From Scleromatobacter humisilvae (GTDB lineage Bacteria > Pseudomonadota > Gammaproteobacteria > Burkholderiales > Burkholderiaceae_C), in contig NZ_JAJLJH010000014.1 of NCBI RefSeq assembly GCF_023231945.1, positions 1-64,000 on the forward strand: a stretch of 64,000 nt of DNA. The letters are read 5' to 3'. Positions within the stretch are counted from its first letter, which is position 1; each line of letters starts with the position of its first letter. A model generated the notes under the pieces. That model saw only the letters and a program-made list of their open reading frames with translations. It did no database searches and had not been told where the DNA came from. A program made the translations under genes and the position numbers. This document shows positions 24,814 through 33,833 of the stretch, piece by piece.

Positions 24814-26241
24814 TTGGAACGGTTGCGGCATCGGCTGACGAGGCAAGGATTCGCAGCATGCGGCCTGGCGATGCTCGCGTGCGCGCGGGCGCTCGCGGCC
24901 CCTTCCGGCCCGGCGCCCACGCTGCCGCTGGTGTTGTCCGGCAAGGGCCCGGTCTACACGCTGGACGTCGACGCCCAGGCCCGCCAGCTGTCGGCCTCGG
25001 CCACGCTCGGCGACCTGCGCGTGCGCAACGCCGCGGGCGAGACGATGGCGTTCGCGTGGGCGGAGTCGCCGCCGGCGAGCGCACCGCAACTCGTGACCGC
25101 GCATCTGTACAAGGCCCCCGGCGACGCGGGGCCGCGCCAGGCCTGGATCGTCGACACGCACGGCGCCGACGACGACCTGCTGCGCCTGGACCTCGCGCTC
25201 GAACGCGACACCCAGGGCGTCTACACGCTGCGCATCGAGGCGAGCGACGACCTGCAGCACTGGCGCACGCTGCTGGAGGACGCCCCGCTGGTGCAGCTGC
25301 AGGCGCTGCCGCAGGTGGGCGCCCCCGGGGCGCTCGCGACGCTGGCCGGGCGCGCGCATCCGAGCGCCGATGGCATCGATCTGGACAACGTGCCCGCGCG
25401 CTACCTGCGCCTGACGACGGCGCCGCGCTCCGCCATACCGCCCTTGGTATCGGCGTCGGTCACGCGCGCGCCGCACCGGCCGGCGCCGGCGCCGCTCGAA
25501 TGGAGCACGGCCATCGCCGCCGCCGGCTGCGAGGAGACCTCGTGCGACTACCCGCTGCCGCCCAACACGCCCGTCGCGGCGGTGCAGGTCCTGCCCGCGG
25601 AGGTCGACACCATCGGGCAAGTGATGGTGCTGGGCCAGGTCGACGCGAGCCGCCAGGCGGCGTCGCGCCCTTCGCTGCTGCGTGGCTCGTTGCAGGCGCT
25701 GCGGCTGAAGGCGACGCGTTACGCCGGCAAGGCCGGCCTGGTGTGGGAAAGCGCCGCGATCGCGAGCGTCTACTGGCTCTCGCAGGCCTCGGGTGCGCCC
25801 GACCTGCACTCGCCGCCGGTGCGCCTGGACGGCGAGACCTGGCAGGCCTTGCGGGTCGAGACCTTCGGCCCGATCAGCCAGCTGGGCCGCGCCGCGCCGG
25901 CGATCCGCATCGGCGTTCGCCAGCGCCAGCTGGTGTTCGTGGCGCGCGGCGCCGGCCCGTTCGTGCTCGCGCGCGCGACGCCCGCGGATCGCGGCGCGCC
26001 GATGTCGCTGGCCGAGCTGATGCCGGAACGCCGCGCGGACGCCCCGCTGCCCGCGGCCTCGGCCGCGATCGCGCCGGCGGTCGTGGCCTCGGCAGCCCCG
26101 ACGCCCGACCCGTCGACGGCGGCGGCGTCGAACGCGCCGTGGCTCTGGATCGCACTGCCCGCCGGCCTCGTGCTGGTCGGCGCCGTCGCGTGGACGTTGC
26201 GGCGAAGACTGCACGCGGCTATGGCCAGCAAACAGGCGTGA
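24814..26241 (+). CDS. DUF3999 family membrane-anchored protein
   Basis: 475-residue envelope protein with an N-terminal signal peptide (GLAMLACARALAAPS), a long periplasmic beta-rich region and a C-terminal membrane helix (LWIALPAGLVLVGAVAWTL) followed by a basic cytoplasmic tail. This layout is that of DUF3999, usually encoded beside a DUF2339 multi-pass protein, which is absent here. The start is a TTG at 24814 with a good GGAGAG ribosome site; the first ATG lies 57 bases inside and would shorten the signal peptide. Function unknown. Confidence 0.78.
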   Translation: MERLRHRLTRQGFAACGLAMLACARALAAPSGPAPTLPLVLSGKGPVYTLDVDAQARQLSASATLGDLRVRNAAGETMAFAWAESPPASAPQLVTAHLYKAPGDAGPRQAWIVDTHGADDDLLRLDLALERDTQGVYTLRIEASDDLQHWRTLLEDAPLVQLQALPQVGAPGALATLAGRAHPSADGIDLDNVPARYLRLTTAPRSAIPPLVSASVTRAPHRPAPAPLEWSTAIAAAGCEETSCDYPLPPNTPVAAVQVLPAEVDTIGQVMVLGQVDASRQAASRPSLLRGSLQALRLKATRYAGKAGLVWESAAIASVYWLSQASGAPDLHSPPVRLDGETWQALRVETFGPISQLGRAAPAIRIGVRQRQLVFVARGAGPFVLARATPADRGAPMSLAELMPERRADAPLPAASAAIAPAVVASAAPTPDPSTAAASNAPWLWIALPAGLVLVGAVAWTLRRRLHAAMASKQA

Positions 26242-26254
26242 GCCGGAGCCGGCG

Positions 26255-26650
26255 TCAGCTCGCCGGCACGTCCACGACCAGCCGCGCATCGATCTCGCGC
26301 ACGCGTTCCTCGGTGTAGTAGCCGCCGAATTCCGTGTAGCGCAGGAACGCGCGCGCGCAGGCCTTGCAGCGCCACGCGTCGCAGCGGTTGTACGGAAACC
26401 AGGCGGGCGCAATCGGAGCGTCCGGCGACCAGGCGTGCGTGCCGGCGGGGTGGTACTCGGCGACCGTCGGATCGTCGAGCGACGCGTCGCGCAACGTGCC
26501 CACGCGCTCGAGGGCGTCGCGCGCGACGCTGCCCGGCCACGCCTCCCAACCCGGGCAGACGAGCGCCTCGCAGGCCGGGCATGTCGAACGCGTGCGGGCC
26601 CGTGCCAGCTCGACGAGGTCGGCGGCGGTGAGAGGGGCGGGATCGGCCAT
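26255..26650 (-). CDS. Hypothetical protein with Cys-rich zinc-like motifs
   Basis: 131-residue cytoplasmic protein of unknown function. The N-terminal CPACEALVC and the later RCDAWRCKACARAF could together form a zinc-binding site. The segment GTHAWSPDAPIAPAWFPYNR is rich in Trp and Pro. The C-terminus (EERVREIDARLVVDV) looks like a helix and strand. Convergent with the DUF3999 gene. I do not recognise the family. Confidence 0.65.
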   Translation of the reverse strand: MADPAPLTAADLVELARARTRSTCPACEALVCPGWEAWPGSVARDALERVGTLRDASLDDPTVAEYHPAGTHAWSPDAPIAPAWFPYNRCDAWRCKACARAFLRYTEFGGYYTEERVREIDARLVVDVPAS

Positions 26651-26699
26651 GGGGGCATTCTGCAGCCTCCGGTCGATCCCGATCGTCGCGGCGCGGCAG

Positions 26700-28118
26700 T
26701 CACGCCGTCATGACCGTCTTGGCTTCGAGGAACGACTCCAGTCCGAACAGGCCGAACTCGCGACCGACGCCCGACTGCTTGTAGCCGCCGAACGGCGCCA
26801 GCGGGTCGTGCTGCATGCCGTTGATCGCGACCCGTCCGGCCTCGAGTCGGCGCGCGACGGCCTGGGCGTGCCGGGTGTCGGCGGAGAACACGTACGCATG
26901 GAGTCCGAAGGCCGAGTCGTTCGCGATGGCGACCGCGTCGTCCTCGTCGCGATAGGTGATGATGGACAGCACGGGGCCGAAGATCTCTTCCTGCGCGATG
27001 GTCATGTCGTTGCCGACGTTCGCGAAGACGGTCGGCTTGACGAAGAAGCCGCGGTCGAACCCGCGCGGGCGACCTTCGCCGCCGGCGACGAGCGTCGCGC
27101 CTTGTTCGAGGCCGCGGCGGATGTAAGCCTGCACGCGGTCGAACTGGTTGCGGTTGGCCATCGGGCCGATGGTCGTGGCCGGGTCGGCCGGGTCGCCGAC
27201 CTTCATTGCGGCCACCGCCGCCTGGGCCAGTTCGACGACCTGCGCCAGGCGCCTGTGCGGGACGAGCAGTCGCGAGCCCGCGATGCACGCCTGGCCGTTG
27301 TTCTGGAAGGCGATGTTCAGCGCTGCCGGGACGGCCTTCTCGAAATCCGCGTCCTCCAGCAGGATCGTCGGCGACTTGCCGCCCAGCGCCAGGCTCACGC
27401 GCTTCATCGTGTCGAGCGCCTGGCGCGCGATGATCTTGCCGGTGCCGGTCGAGCCCGTGAACGAGATCCGGGCGACGTCGGGATTCGTGCTCAGCTCGGT
27501 GCCCACGACGTCGCCGCGCCCGTTGATGATGTTGACGACACCGGCGGGCAGGTCCGCCTCGTGGAAGGCCTCGGCCACGATCCGGGTCTGGATGGCGCTC
27601 ATCTCGCTGGGCTTGATGACCGTCGTGCAGCCGGCCGCGATCGCCATCGCGAGCTTGCTGCAGATGGAGCCGGCGTTGCTGTTCCACGGCGTGATCAGCA
27701 CGGAGACGCCGACGGGCTCCATGACCACGATGGCCGAGCCCACGCGGCGCTCGAACTCATAGGTCTCGAGCGTGCGGGCGGCGTCGAGGAAGGCCTGGGC
27801 GGCGTACTGCGACACCCACGAAGCGCGCGACACCGGGCCACCGTACTCCTCGATCGTCGCGTCCCGCAGCGCCTCGGCTCGGGCGATCACGGCGGCATGC
27901 AGGCGCTCGAGCATCCCGATGCGCTGCGCCTTGGACGTGCGCGAGAACGCCGGCAGGGCGGCCTTGGCCGCCGCGATGGCCCGCTGGGTGTCTTCCTTGT
28001 CGGCCAGGACGACATGGCCGATGACTTCCTCGGTGGTCGGATTGACCAGCGGGAAGCGTTCGGTGCCGTGCGGCTTGACGAAGGCACCGTCGATGTAGAT
28101 GTGGTCGATGTTGCGCAT
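26700..28118 (-). CDS. Aldehyde dehydrogenase family protein
   Basis: 472-residue NAD(P)-dependent aldehyde dehydrogenase fold. Cofactor elements are ITPWNSNAG and FTGSTGTGK, the catalytic thiol is Cys278 (NNGQACIAGSR), and the C-terminal PFGGYKQSGVGREFGLFGLE is typical. The general-base glutamate normally found in LELGGKSP is replaced: the protein reads VSLALGGKSP, with Ala244 exactly 34 residues before Cys278, the canonical spacing. Activity may therefore be altered (for example acylating or esterase-like) or rely on another base. Divergent from a LysR-type gene that probably controls it. Confidence 0.88.
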   Translation of the reverse strand: MRNIDHIYIDGAFVKPHGTERFPLVNPTTEEVIGHVVLADKEDTQRAIAAAKAALPAFSRTSKAQRIGMLERLHAAVIARAEALRDATIEEYGGPVSRASWVSQYAAQAFLDAARTLETYEFERRVGSAIVVMEPVGVSVLITPWNSNAGSICSKLAMAIAAGCTTVIKPSEMSAIQTRIVAEAFHEADLPAGVVNIINGRGDVVGTELSTNPDVARISFTGSTGTGKIIARQALDTMKRVSLALGGKSPTILLEDADFEKAVPAALNIAFQNNGQACIAGSRLLVPHRRLAQVVELAQAAVAAMKVGDPADPATTIGPMANRNQFDRVQAYIRRGLEQGATLVAGGEGRPRGFDRGFFVKPTVFANVGNDMTIAQEEIFGPVLSIITYRDEDDAVAIANDSAFGLHAYVFSADTRHAQAVARRLEAGRVAINGMQHDPLAPFGGYKQSGVGREFGLFGLESFLEAKTVMTA

Positions 28119-28228
28119 GGAGGGCTCCTGGACTGGGGTTGTCGATCGGGTACGGAAGGAATTTAGGCGCCAATGTTTGATTTGATAAGATGGACAAATA
28201 TCGATGAGACGTGCTTGGAATCAGGACA

Positions 28229-29125
28229 ATGCACAAATCAGGTCTGGTCGAGCTCGAGGCGGTGCTGGCGGTGGCTCGGCGCCGCGGCTTCCGCCCTGCG
28301 GCCGTCGAGCTGGGAATGTCCACGTCGGCGCTGAGCAGCGCCGTGGCGGGCCTCGAGGCGCGGCTGGGCGTGCGCCTGTTCCATCGAACGACGCGCAGCG
28401 TGTCGCTGACCGAAGCGGGCGAGCAGTTCGTCGCGCGTGTCGGGCCGGCCATGTCCGAGATCCGGGGCGCGACCGAGGCGGCGACCAGCCAGCGGCAGAA
28501 GCCGGCGGGCACGCTCCGCATCAACGCCGCACTCGGCGCGGCCCGCATGGTGTTCACGCCGCTCGTCGTGGAGTACCTGCGGCGCTACCCGGACATGACC
28601 ATCGACATCGTGACCGAGGGCCGCATGATCGACATCGTGGCCGAGGGCTACGACGCGGGCCTGCGGCCCAGCGAACTGGTGCCGCGCGACATGATCCGCG
28701 TGCCGATAGGCCGGGACATGCGCATGGCGGTCGTGGCCACGCCGGAATACTTCGAGCGGCATCCGAAGCCGAAATCGCCGTCAGACCTGGCACGACACCA
28801 ATGCATCCGGGCGCGCCTGCCCAACGGAGCGCCATACCGGTGGGAGTTCGCAAGGCGAGGCGAGACATTGCACGCCGATGTCCCGGGCAACCTCGTCCTC
28901 GACGCGCCGCTGCTCATGCTCGATGCGGTGCGCGCCGGCGTGGGGCTGGCGCACCTTGCCGAGTGGTACGTGGCCGAGGATCTCGAGGCCGGCCGCCTCG
29001 TGCGCGTGCTGCAGGAATGGACACCGCCTTTCCCGGGCCTTGCCCTGTATTACCCGGCGGGCCGGCACATGCCTGCGGGGCTGCGCGTGTTCATCGACTT
29101 GATTCGAGAGCTGGAAATTCGATAG
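28229..29125 (+). CDS. LysR-family transcriptional regulator
   Basis: 298-residue LysR regulator. The N-terminal winged helix (about residues 3-62) includes the recognition region GMSTSALSSAVAGLEARLGV and the linker start LFHRTTRSVSLTEAGEQF. The C-terminal effector domain begins GTLRINAALGAARMVF. Divergent from the aldehyde dehydrogenase gene with a 110-base AT-richer region between them, the usual arrangement for LysR control. An upstream in-frame ATG at 28211 is possible, but the one at 28229 fits family length better. Confidence 0.9.
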   Translation: MHKSGLVELEAVLAVARRRGFRPAAVELGMSTSALSSAVAGLEARLGVRLFHRTTRSVSLTEAGEQFVARVGPAMSEIRGATEAATSQRQKPAGTLRINAALGAARMVFTPLVVEYLRRYPDMTIDIVTEGRMIDIVAEGYDAGLRPSELVPRDMIRVPIGRDMRMAVVATPEYFERHPKPKSPSDLARHQCIRARLPNGAPYRWEFARRGETLHADVPGNLVLDAPLLMLDAVRAGVGLAHLAEWYVAEDLEAGRLVRVLQEWTPPFPGLALYYPAGRHMPAGLRVFIDLIRELEIR

Positions 29126-29444
29126 GCTGCCGCCCGCGACACGGCCGCGCCCGGTCAAGGCCAGTCATGCACGACCTCCGCTTGATGACCCCAGGCCTCC
29201 ACGAGGTGGCGAAGCGAGTCATCTCCATCCTCCGCGGTGCGCACGCGTTTGATCTCATGGAGACCTGACTGTCGCTCCGACCGGCGCGATTGCCTTGGAA
29301 TCGCCACCGTCGGACGCACGGCCATAGTGACCCGCGAAAGGGAAATGAGCGTACAACCGCTTGCAAGATTTCCATCACCGTCGAGCTGAGCGGCATCCCC
29401 GTTGCTGGATTCCTGTAGTGGAGGGCTGATCCAAGGAGCCCAAG
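29126..29444. other. Intergenic stretch with possible receiver remnant
   Basis: No intact gene is supported here. On the minus strand, 29155-29265 reads RVRTAEDGDDSLRHLVEAWG then HQAEVVHDWP before a stop. This resembles the first 30 residues of response-regulator receiver domains (acidic pair, SLxxLLExxGHxVxxAHDG) without the phosphoacceptor region. It looks like a decayed fragment. Confidence 0.35.
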
Positions 29445-29735
29445 ATGGAGCGACAGAAGAGCACGGAAATTCAAGAAGCCTGCAAGCTCATCCACCAATG
29501 GAATGAGTTCTTCCTCGGAGGACGTGACCCACCCGTTGGCCCAACGGGGCTGGTCATGGCGGTTGCAACCGTGAAGCGCTATCTGGAGCGTGAACGGGCA
29601 GACGGGAAGCCGATCCGGGAACTGGAAGTTGCTGAACACCTCTTGGCCACGCGCGAAGGCGTCCGATGGGTCTTGCCGTTCGTGCTCAGCGCCGAGTCGA
29701 TGGAAGCCTCGAAGCGTCGGACGGCCCTGGGCTAG
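29445..29735 (+). CDS. Small hypothetical protein, 96 residues
   Basis: 96-residue predicted soluble, mostly helical protein (EIQEACKLIHQWNEFFLGGR, then VMAVATVKRYLERERADGKP). No signal peptide or membrane segment. A GGAG ribosome site lies 6-9 bases before the ATG, and codon use looks coding, whereas the opposite-strand reading frame does not. It ends just before the convergent lipocalin gene. I do not recognise a family. Confidence 0.55.
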   Translation: MERQKSTEIQEACKLIHQWNEFFLGGRDPPVGPTGLVMAVATVKRYLERERADGKPIRELEVAEHLLATREGVRWVLPFVLSAESMEASKRRTALG

Positions 29736-29742
29736 ATAACGA

Positions 29743-30318
29743 TCATCGCCCGGTTGCACTCGGGTCGGAGGGGACGTCGGCGTGGGACTGGGGGACACGC
29801 TGCAGCTTTGCGGTGTCATAACCCTGGGCACGCACGAACTCCGTCAAAGCCTGCAGATCCGTCTCCGACATCGTCGGAGAACGCGACATGATCCACACAT
29901 AGTCACGCTTGTCGCGCGCAATCACGACCTGGCCGTAGTCGGCTGACAGGTAGGAAATCCGGTAATCAGCCTTGAACGGCCACACGTACTGCTGGCCCCA
30001 GATGGCGTTCGTGGCCGGGTCGACGATGATGCCTTTGGACGTGTACGTCTTGACGGGCCCGTCGGCCGAATCGGCGTTGAAGCTGAACGTGGTGGCCACC
30101 GAGCCGTCGGCATTGAGACGGTAGCTCTCCTTGGGGTTGTGCGCGCCTTTCTCGAGCCATGTGGGAATGCTGGCAATGACGTACCAGTCGCCCATGAACC
30201 GGGCCAAGTCCACATGGGGGACGAGTGCGAGCGGGTTCGCCGGAGCAGGCGCGCTTGCACAACCGGCCAGCACACTCGCCAGACAGGCGCTGAAAATCAC
30301 CCTTGGGCGAAACCTCAT
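29743..30318 (-). CDS. Outer-membrane lipocalin (Blc-like) lipoprotein
   Basis: 191-residue lipoprotein. The signal peptide ends in the lipobox LAGC (Cys20). The lipocalin signature GDWYVIASIPTW (Gly43-Trp45 core) is followed by ESYRLNADGSV and the third conserved block YVWIMSRSPTMSETD. Bacterial lipocalins bind fatty acids or lysophospholipids and are induced by envelope stress. The gene lies downstream of a sigma/ChrR pair on the same strand, consistent with a place in a membrane-damage or singlet-oxygen response. ATG at 30318 places the lipobox correctly. Confidence 0.9.
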   Translation of the reverse strand: MRFRPRVIFSACLASVLAGCASAPAPANPLALVPHVDLARFMGDWYVIASIPTWLEKGAHNPKESYRLNADGSVATTFSFNADSADGPVKTYTSKGIIVDPATNAIWGQQYVWPFKADYRISYLSADYGQVVIARDKRDYVWIMSRSPTMSETDLQALTEFVRAQGYDTAKLQRVPQSHADVPSDPSATGR

Positions 30319-30385
30319 CTGTTTTTCCTGGACGTTGAAGATTGAATGAGAAGCCAGCGAGGGAGCGGTGCGCGACACCTGGCGG

Positions 30386-30655
30386 CTAGTTGCTGGCGCA
30401 GGGGTCGCATGGCGGGTCGCCGACGCTCGGGCTCGCACCCGCGCTTGCGGCCTCCTCTTCCGCGGCGGTGAGGTAGGCGGCTCCCAGTTCGCTGAGAATC
30501 AGATTGCCCGAGGCGTCGTAGGTGAGGAGCGCGACGGCGAAAAGAAAGCCCAGCTCCCGAGTCATGTTGGCGACCGGGTCGCCCACCAGAAGCGTGCCGT
30601 CGTCGCGAACGCGGCGCATGATCTCGAACTGGGCTGGGGTCAATGCGTTGGGCAT
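30386..30655 (-). CDS. Small hypothetical protein in sigma/ChrR operon
   Basis: 89-residue soluble protein of unknown function. The N-terminal part LTPAQFEIMRRVRDDGTLLV is helix-turn-helix-like in appearance, followed by a short strand pair (LTYDASGNLILSELGAAYL) and an Ala/Pro/Cys tail ending CDPCASN. It lies between the S41 peptidase and lipocalin genes on the same strand and is probably co-transcribed. I cannot assign a family. Confidence 0.55.
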   Translation of the reverse strand: MPNALTPAQFEIMRRVRDDGTLLVGDPVANMTRELGFLFAVALLTYDASGNLILSELGAAYLTAAEEEAASAGASPSVGDPPCDPCASN

Positions 30656-30720
30656 GATCGTGAATGCATTGGCGAAAAGGGTTCTGTCAATGGAACGCGG
30701 CGATCAGGTTCATGGGCGCG

Positions 30721-32253
30721 TCAGGCAAGGAGCCGGTGAACGGCCGCCATCTCCAGGTCCTCGGAGTCGACCAGCGACTCGAAGGTCGTCCGGACTTCGA
30801 CATCGGGTGCAAGCCCGGCGTCCGGCGGATTGCCAGGCGCAAAGCGCGCGATGAGCGGCACGTCCACCTCCAGGCCACAGGCCGGCAGCCGCAAGAAGAA
30901 GAATGCACCGCCGTTGATGCCACGCTGGTTGCCGCCGGTCGTCCGTCCGACGAGCGTTGCAAGACCCGAGGCTCGAGCGCGCTCTGCGAACTGGAACGTC
31001 GCGGAACTGTTGTCAGGGCCGATCAGCACGAACACCCTGCCCGCAAACCGAGGCTTGCGCGGGAGGATACGTGCGCGTCCGCCAGGCCCGTCGTCACCTT
31101 TGAGACTGAAGAAGCGATCGTCGACGCGCCGGGCATCCGGGCCCCAGTGCCGAAACGACGGATCCCAGGTGTCGAGGTAGGGCTCGAGGTCCGAGGGGAC
31201 GTCACGGTAGCGCACCAGGCGTGGCGGGCTGGCGACCTCGATGGGCTCGGCGGTCAGGTACGGCAGGATCTCGTCGCCGACGTCCAGCCCACCCTCGTTG
31301 CCGCGCAAGTCGAGCACGAGCGCACGCGGCGGAGCCGCCGTGAGCTTCTCGAAACACTCACCAATGAATTTCTTCCAGTCCCATCTCGATCTGTACAAGG
31401 CCCAGTCGGGCATGCTCAGCACGGTCACCTTCGAGTCCAATCGCTCGAAGCGCCAGCCCGCCCTGGCATCGTCGACAGCGACGCGGCGGGCGGCCAAGCG
31501 CTGTTCGTCGCTGAGGGGCGCCACGGTCACCTGGCGGGGCAGGCCGTCGGCCGAGACGATGTCGAGGGACATCGCCGGGGAGAGCGCGGCGGTCGTCAGC
31601 GCCAGCAGGATGTCGAAGGTCTCATACCGTTCCAACCCCCTCACCTCCAGCAGCGCGATGCGCTTGGCGTCATTGGATCCGTCAGCGCGCGTCAGCGCCA
31701 TGAGTCGCTGCAGGAGCTCGCGCGTGGGAACGCCGGAAATGCCGACGATTTGCGTGCCAAGCGGCAGACGCTGCTCGACGCTCAGGTCGCGCGTGACCAC
31801 CATTCGGCCGTCGAGCCATCGAAACTCGCACGGGATTCGGTTGGCGCCCTCGAAGAGACTGCGACGTACCGCGTCTGACTGGTTGTAGAAGTTCGCATAG
31901 GTGTGGCCGCAGCGCACGGCGGCCGTCAGGCGCGCCAGGGCAAGGTAGGAACGAGCTTGCCAGTCGCCAGACGACGCAGAGGCCACGAACTCCTCGCGCA
32001 GCGTGTCGAAGTGCTGGCGCATCTGCGAAGGGGTGTTGTACCGATGAAGACCGGGATGGAGCGCCTCGCAGGCACGCTGGACGAGGTCGCAGTCCGCCAA
32101 CAGTGCGGCGGCCGTGGGGGACGCGGACGTGGAAGGGCGTTCCGCGTTGGCGGACACGGCAGCCAGCGTCGCTGCGCCCAACACCGCGAACGACCGCCGC
32201 GTCAGGGCTGGCTCGCCCGGCAAGCGTGGCCAGATCGCGGGTGTCATGCTCAC
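30721..32253 (-). CDS. S41-family (C-terminal processing type) peptidase
   Basis: About 510-residue exported serine peptidase. A Tat-like signal (ALTRRSFAVLGAATLAAVSA) is followed by a helical domain and an S41/tail-specific protease core. The core contains ALVLDLRGNEGGLDVGDEIL and the nucleophile region VLIGPDNSSATFQFAERA, then GRTTGGNQRGINGG. S41 enzymes cleave C-termini of envelope proteins. The start is GTG at 32253 or ATG at 32247; a GAGGAG ribosome site fits either. It begins 9 bases after the end of the chrR-like gene, so it is very likely in the sigma factor operon. Confidence 0.82.
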   Translation of the reverse strand: MSMTPAIWPRLPGEPALTRRSFAVLGAATLAAVSANAERPSTSASPTAAALLADCDLVQRACEALHPGLHRYNTPSQMRQHFDTLREEFVASASSGDWQARSYLALARLTAAVRCGHTYANFYNQSDAVRRSLFEGANRIPCEFRWLDGRMVVTRDLSVEQRLPLGTQIVGISGVPTRELLQRLMALTRADGSNDAKRIALLEVRGLERYETFDILLALTTAALSPAMSLDIVSADGLPRQVTVAPLSDEQRLAARRVAVDDARAGWRFERLDSKVTVLSMPDWALYRSRWDWKKFIGECFEKLTAAPPRALVLDLRGNEGGLDVGDEILPYLTAEPIEVASPPRLVRYRDVPSDLEPYLDTWDPSFRHWGPDARRVDDRFFSLKGDDGPGGRARILPRKPRFAGRVFVLIGPDNSSATFQFAERARASGLATLVGRTTGGNQRGINGGAFFFLRLPACGLEVDVPLIARFAPGNPPDAGLAPDVEVRTTFESLVDSEDLEMAAVHRLLA

Positions 32254-32262
32254 GCCTGCTCC

Positions 32263-32913
32263 TCAGATGCCGATGAGTGCGCCGATCCACCGCGCGATCA
32301 CGCCGTCATGGACGAGGCGACCGTCCACGCTGGCAAGGCAGATGCACTCGCTGTCAGCCCGGACAACCGGTTGATGCCGCACCGTCGAATCGGTGCAATC
32401 GAAGTCGCCCGCCATGAAGACCGCTCGCCCGTCATCGAATGATCCGAACAGCACTTGGGTGAGTTCCTCGCCGGAATGGGTGTGGACGGGCATGCAGCTG
32501 CCGGCCGCGATCCTGAGCAGGAACACGTTGGCGTGCGGCGCGTCGGCCAGCTTGACCCGGCTCCAGCGCATGCCCGGTGCAACCGGTCGCCAGCGCGAAA
32601 TCCTGCAGTGCCGAAGGCTGCGCGGCCAGTTCATGCCCGGCGGCAGCGAGGGATGCCGGCTGACCGCGGGCTGCGTGGGAGGCGGGCGCGGTGCGTCGAT
32701 CCTGGCCATGACTGCCTCGAAGGTCCCGCGAGGGAGTTCGGCAGGCACCTCGTCGAGAACCAGCGAGCCGCCGATCGACTCGAAGCGCCGTGTTGCTTGC
32801 CGGCAGGCCGCACACCGCTCGAGGTGGGTGGCGACCAGCAGCGCCTGCCCGGCGGCCAAGTTGCCGCCCGCATGACGAAGGAGCAACGAATCGTCGGGAT
32901 GGTGTCGAATCAC
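32263..32913 (-). CDS. chrR: ChrR-type zinc-binding anti-sigma factor
   Basis: 216-residue cytoplasmic anti-sigma factor. The N-terminal zinc anti-sigma domain has the His-x3-Cys-x2-Cys motif (H30, C34, C37 in HLERCAACRQ). The C-terminal cupin domain has HTHSGEELTQVLFGSFDDGR. This two-domain layout is that of ChrR, which in Rhodobacter releases its ECF sigma factor on singlet oxygen or organic peroxides. It starts with GTG overlapping the sigma stop (GTGA), so the two are translationally coupled and made in balance. Confidence 0.9.
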   Translation of the reverse strand: MIRHHPDDSLLLRHAGGNLAAGQALLVATHLERCAACRQATRRFESIGGSLVLDEVPAELPRGTFEAVMARIDAPRPPPTQPAVSRHPSLPPGMNWPRSLRHCRISRWRPVAPGMRWSRVKLADAPHANVFLLRIAAGSCMPVHTHSGEELTQVLFGSFDDGRAVFMAGDFDCTDSTVRHQPVVRADSECICLASVDGRLVHDGVIARWIGALIGI

Positions 32914-33467
32914 AGCGGGTACTCTTCCAGCAACTGACGCAGGCGGGCGGCCGCAGCGCGCAGCCTCGTCTTGACCGTGCCAAGCGGCAAGGTCAGCTCG
33001 GCTGCAATGGCCGAATGCGACTTGTCTTCGTAGAAGCTGAGCTGAACCAGTGTGCGCTGCTCCGAACTCAGCTGGGCCAATGCCGACCGGACATCGCGGC
33101 TCATGCGCATTTGCGCCAGGCGTGTGTCGGAGCCTTCAGCGGGATCTGCCACGTCTTCGACATGCGTGCTTTCGAGGGCGAGCCAGGCGGCCCCTGCGCC
33201 GCGATGGCGGTCGATGCGCAGGTTTCGCGCGATCGTGAACAGCCATGCGGCCACGCGCGCGCGATCGGGGTCGAACTGCGCAGCCTTGCGCCATACCAGC
33301 ACGAAGGTGTCCTGCACCAGGTCGTCGACCGAGTCCGGCGCGCTCCCCGTGCGAATGAGCCAGGACTTCAGCCGAGGGGCGAAGTGACTGAACAGCCGCT
33401 CGAACGCGGCACGATCCTGTTGGCGGGCGACCGCAAGCATGCAGGCGTCGAGTTGGTCCTGATCCAT
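32910..33467 (-). CDS. ECF RNA polymerase sigma factor (RpoE/ECF11-like)
   Basis: 185-residue extracytoplasmic-function sigma factor. Region 2 is visible as DDLVQDTFVLVWRKAAQFDP with RVAAWLFTIARNLRIDRHRG. Region 4 is LSSEQRTLVQLSFYEDKSHS with the helix-turn-helix IAAELTLPLGTVKTRLRAAA. The adjacent ChrR-type gene places it in the ECF11-like group that drives singlet-oxygen and membrane-damage responses. ATG at 33467 is chosen because residues further upstream do not fit the family. I could not identify a convincing self-promoter. Confidence 0.9.
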   Translation of the reverse strand: MDQDQLDACMLAVARQQDRAAFERLFSHFAPRLKSWLIRTGSAPDSVDDLVQDTFVLVWRKAAQFDPDRARVAAWLFTIARNLRIDRHRGAGAAWLALESTHVEDVADPAEGSDTRLAQMRMSRDVRSALAQLSSEQRTLVQLSFYEDKSHSAIAAELTLPLGTVKTRLRAAAARLRQLLEEYPL

Positions 33468-33833
33468 AGCGCCTTCACGCGGGCTCTTTTCGACAAGGCG
33501 CAATTCCGGACGCCGCCGGGGGGCGGGCCGCTGCGGGCTGGACGACGGCAAGCCGGTCGGATTGTGGGCCATGTCGCGAATACGAGCATGACATCGAATT
33601 GGATTGACGCGTCGACCGGCATCGCGTCTCGCGAGCGATGAACTGCGTCGCTGACTCGGATGGCGATGCCGTTTGTCCTGGACAAAACTCGCGCTGATAT
33701 CCGGGCGTTGGGCACGCCTTCTGCCGAGTTCCGCAGACCGGGGATGCTTTTCAAACGAGAATCCGGCACCCCAGTTCATGAGGCTGGCCCTCCATCGAAT
33801 GCCCAACTCGCACTGCGAACCGGAACGGGACAA
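33468..33833. other. Divergent gap between sigma factor and sensor kinase
   Basis: 366 bases between divergent genes. It must hold the promoters of the ECF operon and of the kinase, but I see no confident -35/-10 pair and no gene. An in-frame extension of the kinase reading frame reaches 33660, but its translation lacks features of a real N-terminus. Confidence 0.45.

Noticed and set aside
29091-29831. 246-codon open frame on the minus strand
   Set aside because: It overlaps the better-supported 96-residue gene on the plus strand and its translation is Arg/Pro-rich without any recognisable motif, typical of antisense frames in GC-rich DNA.
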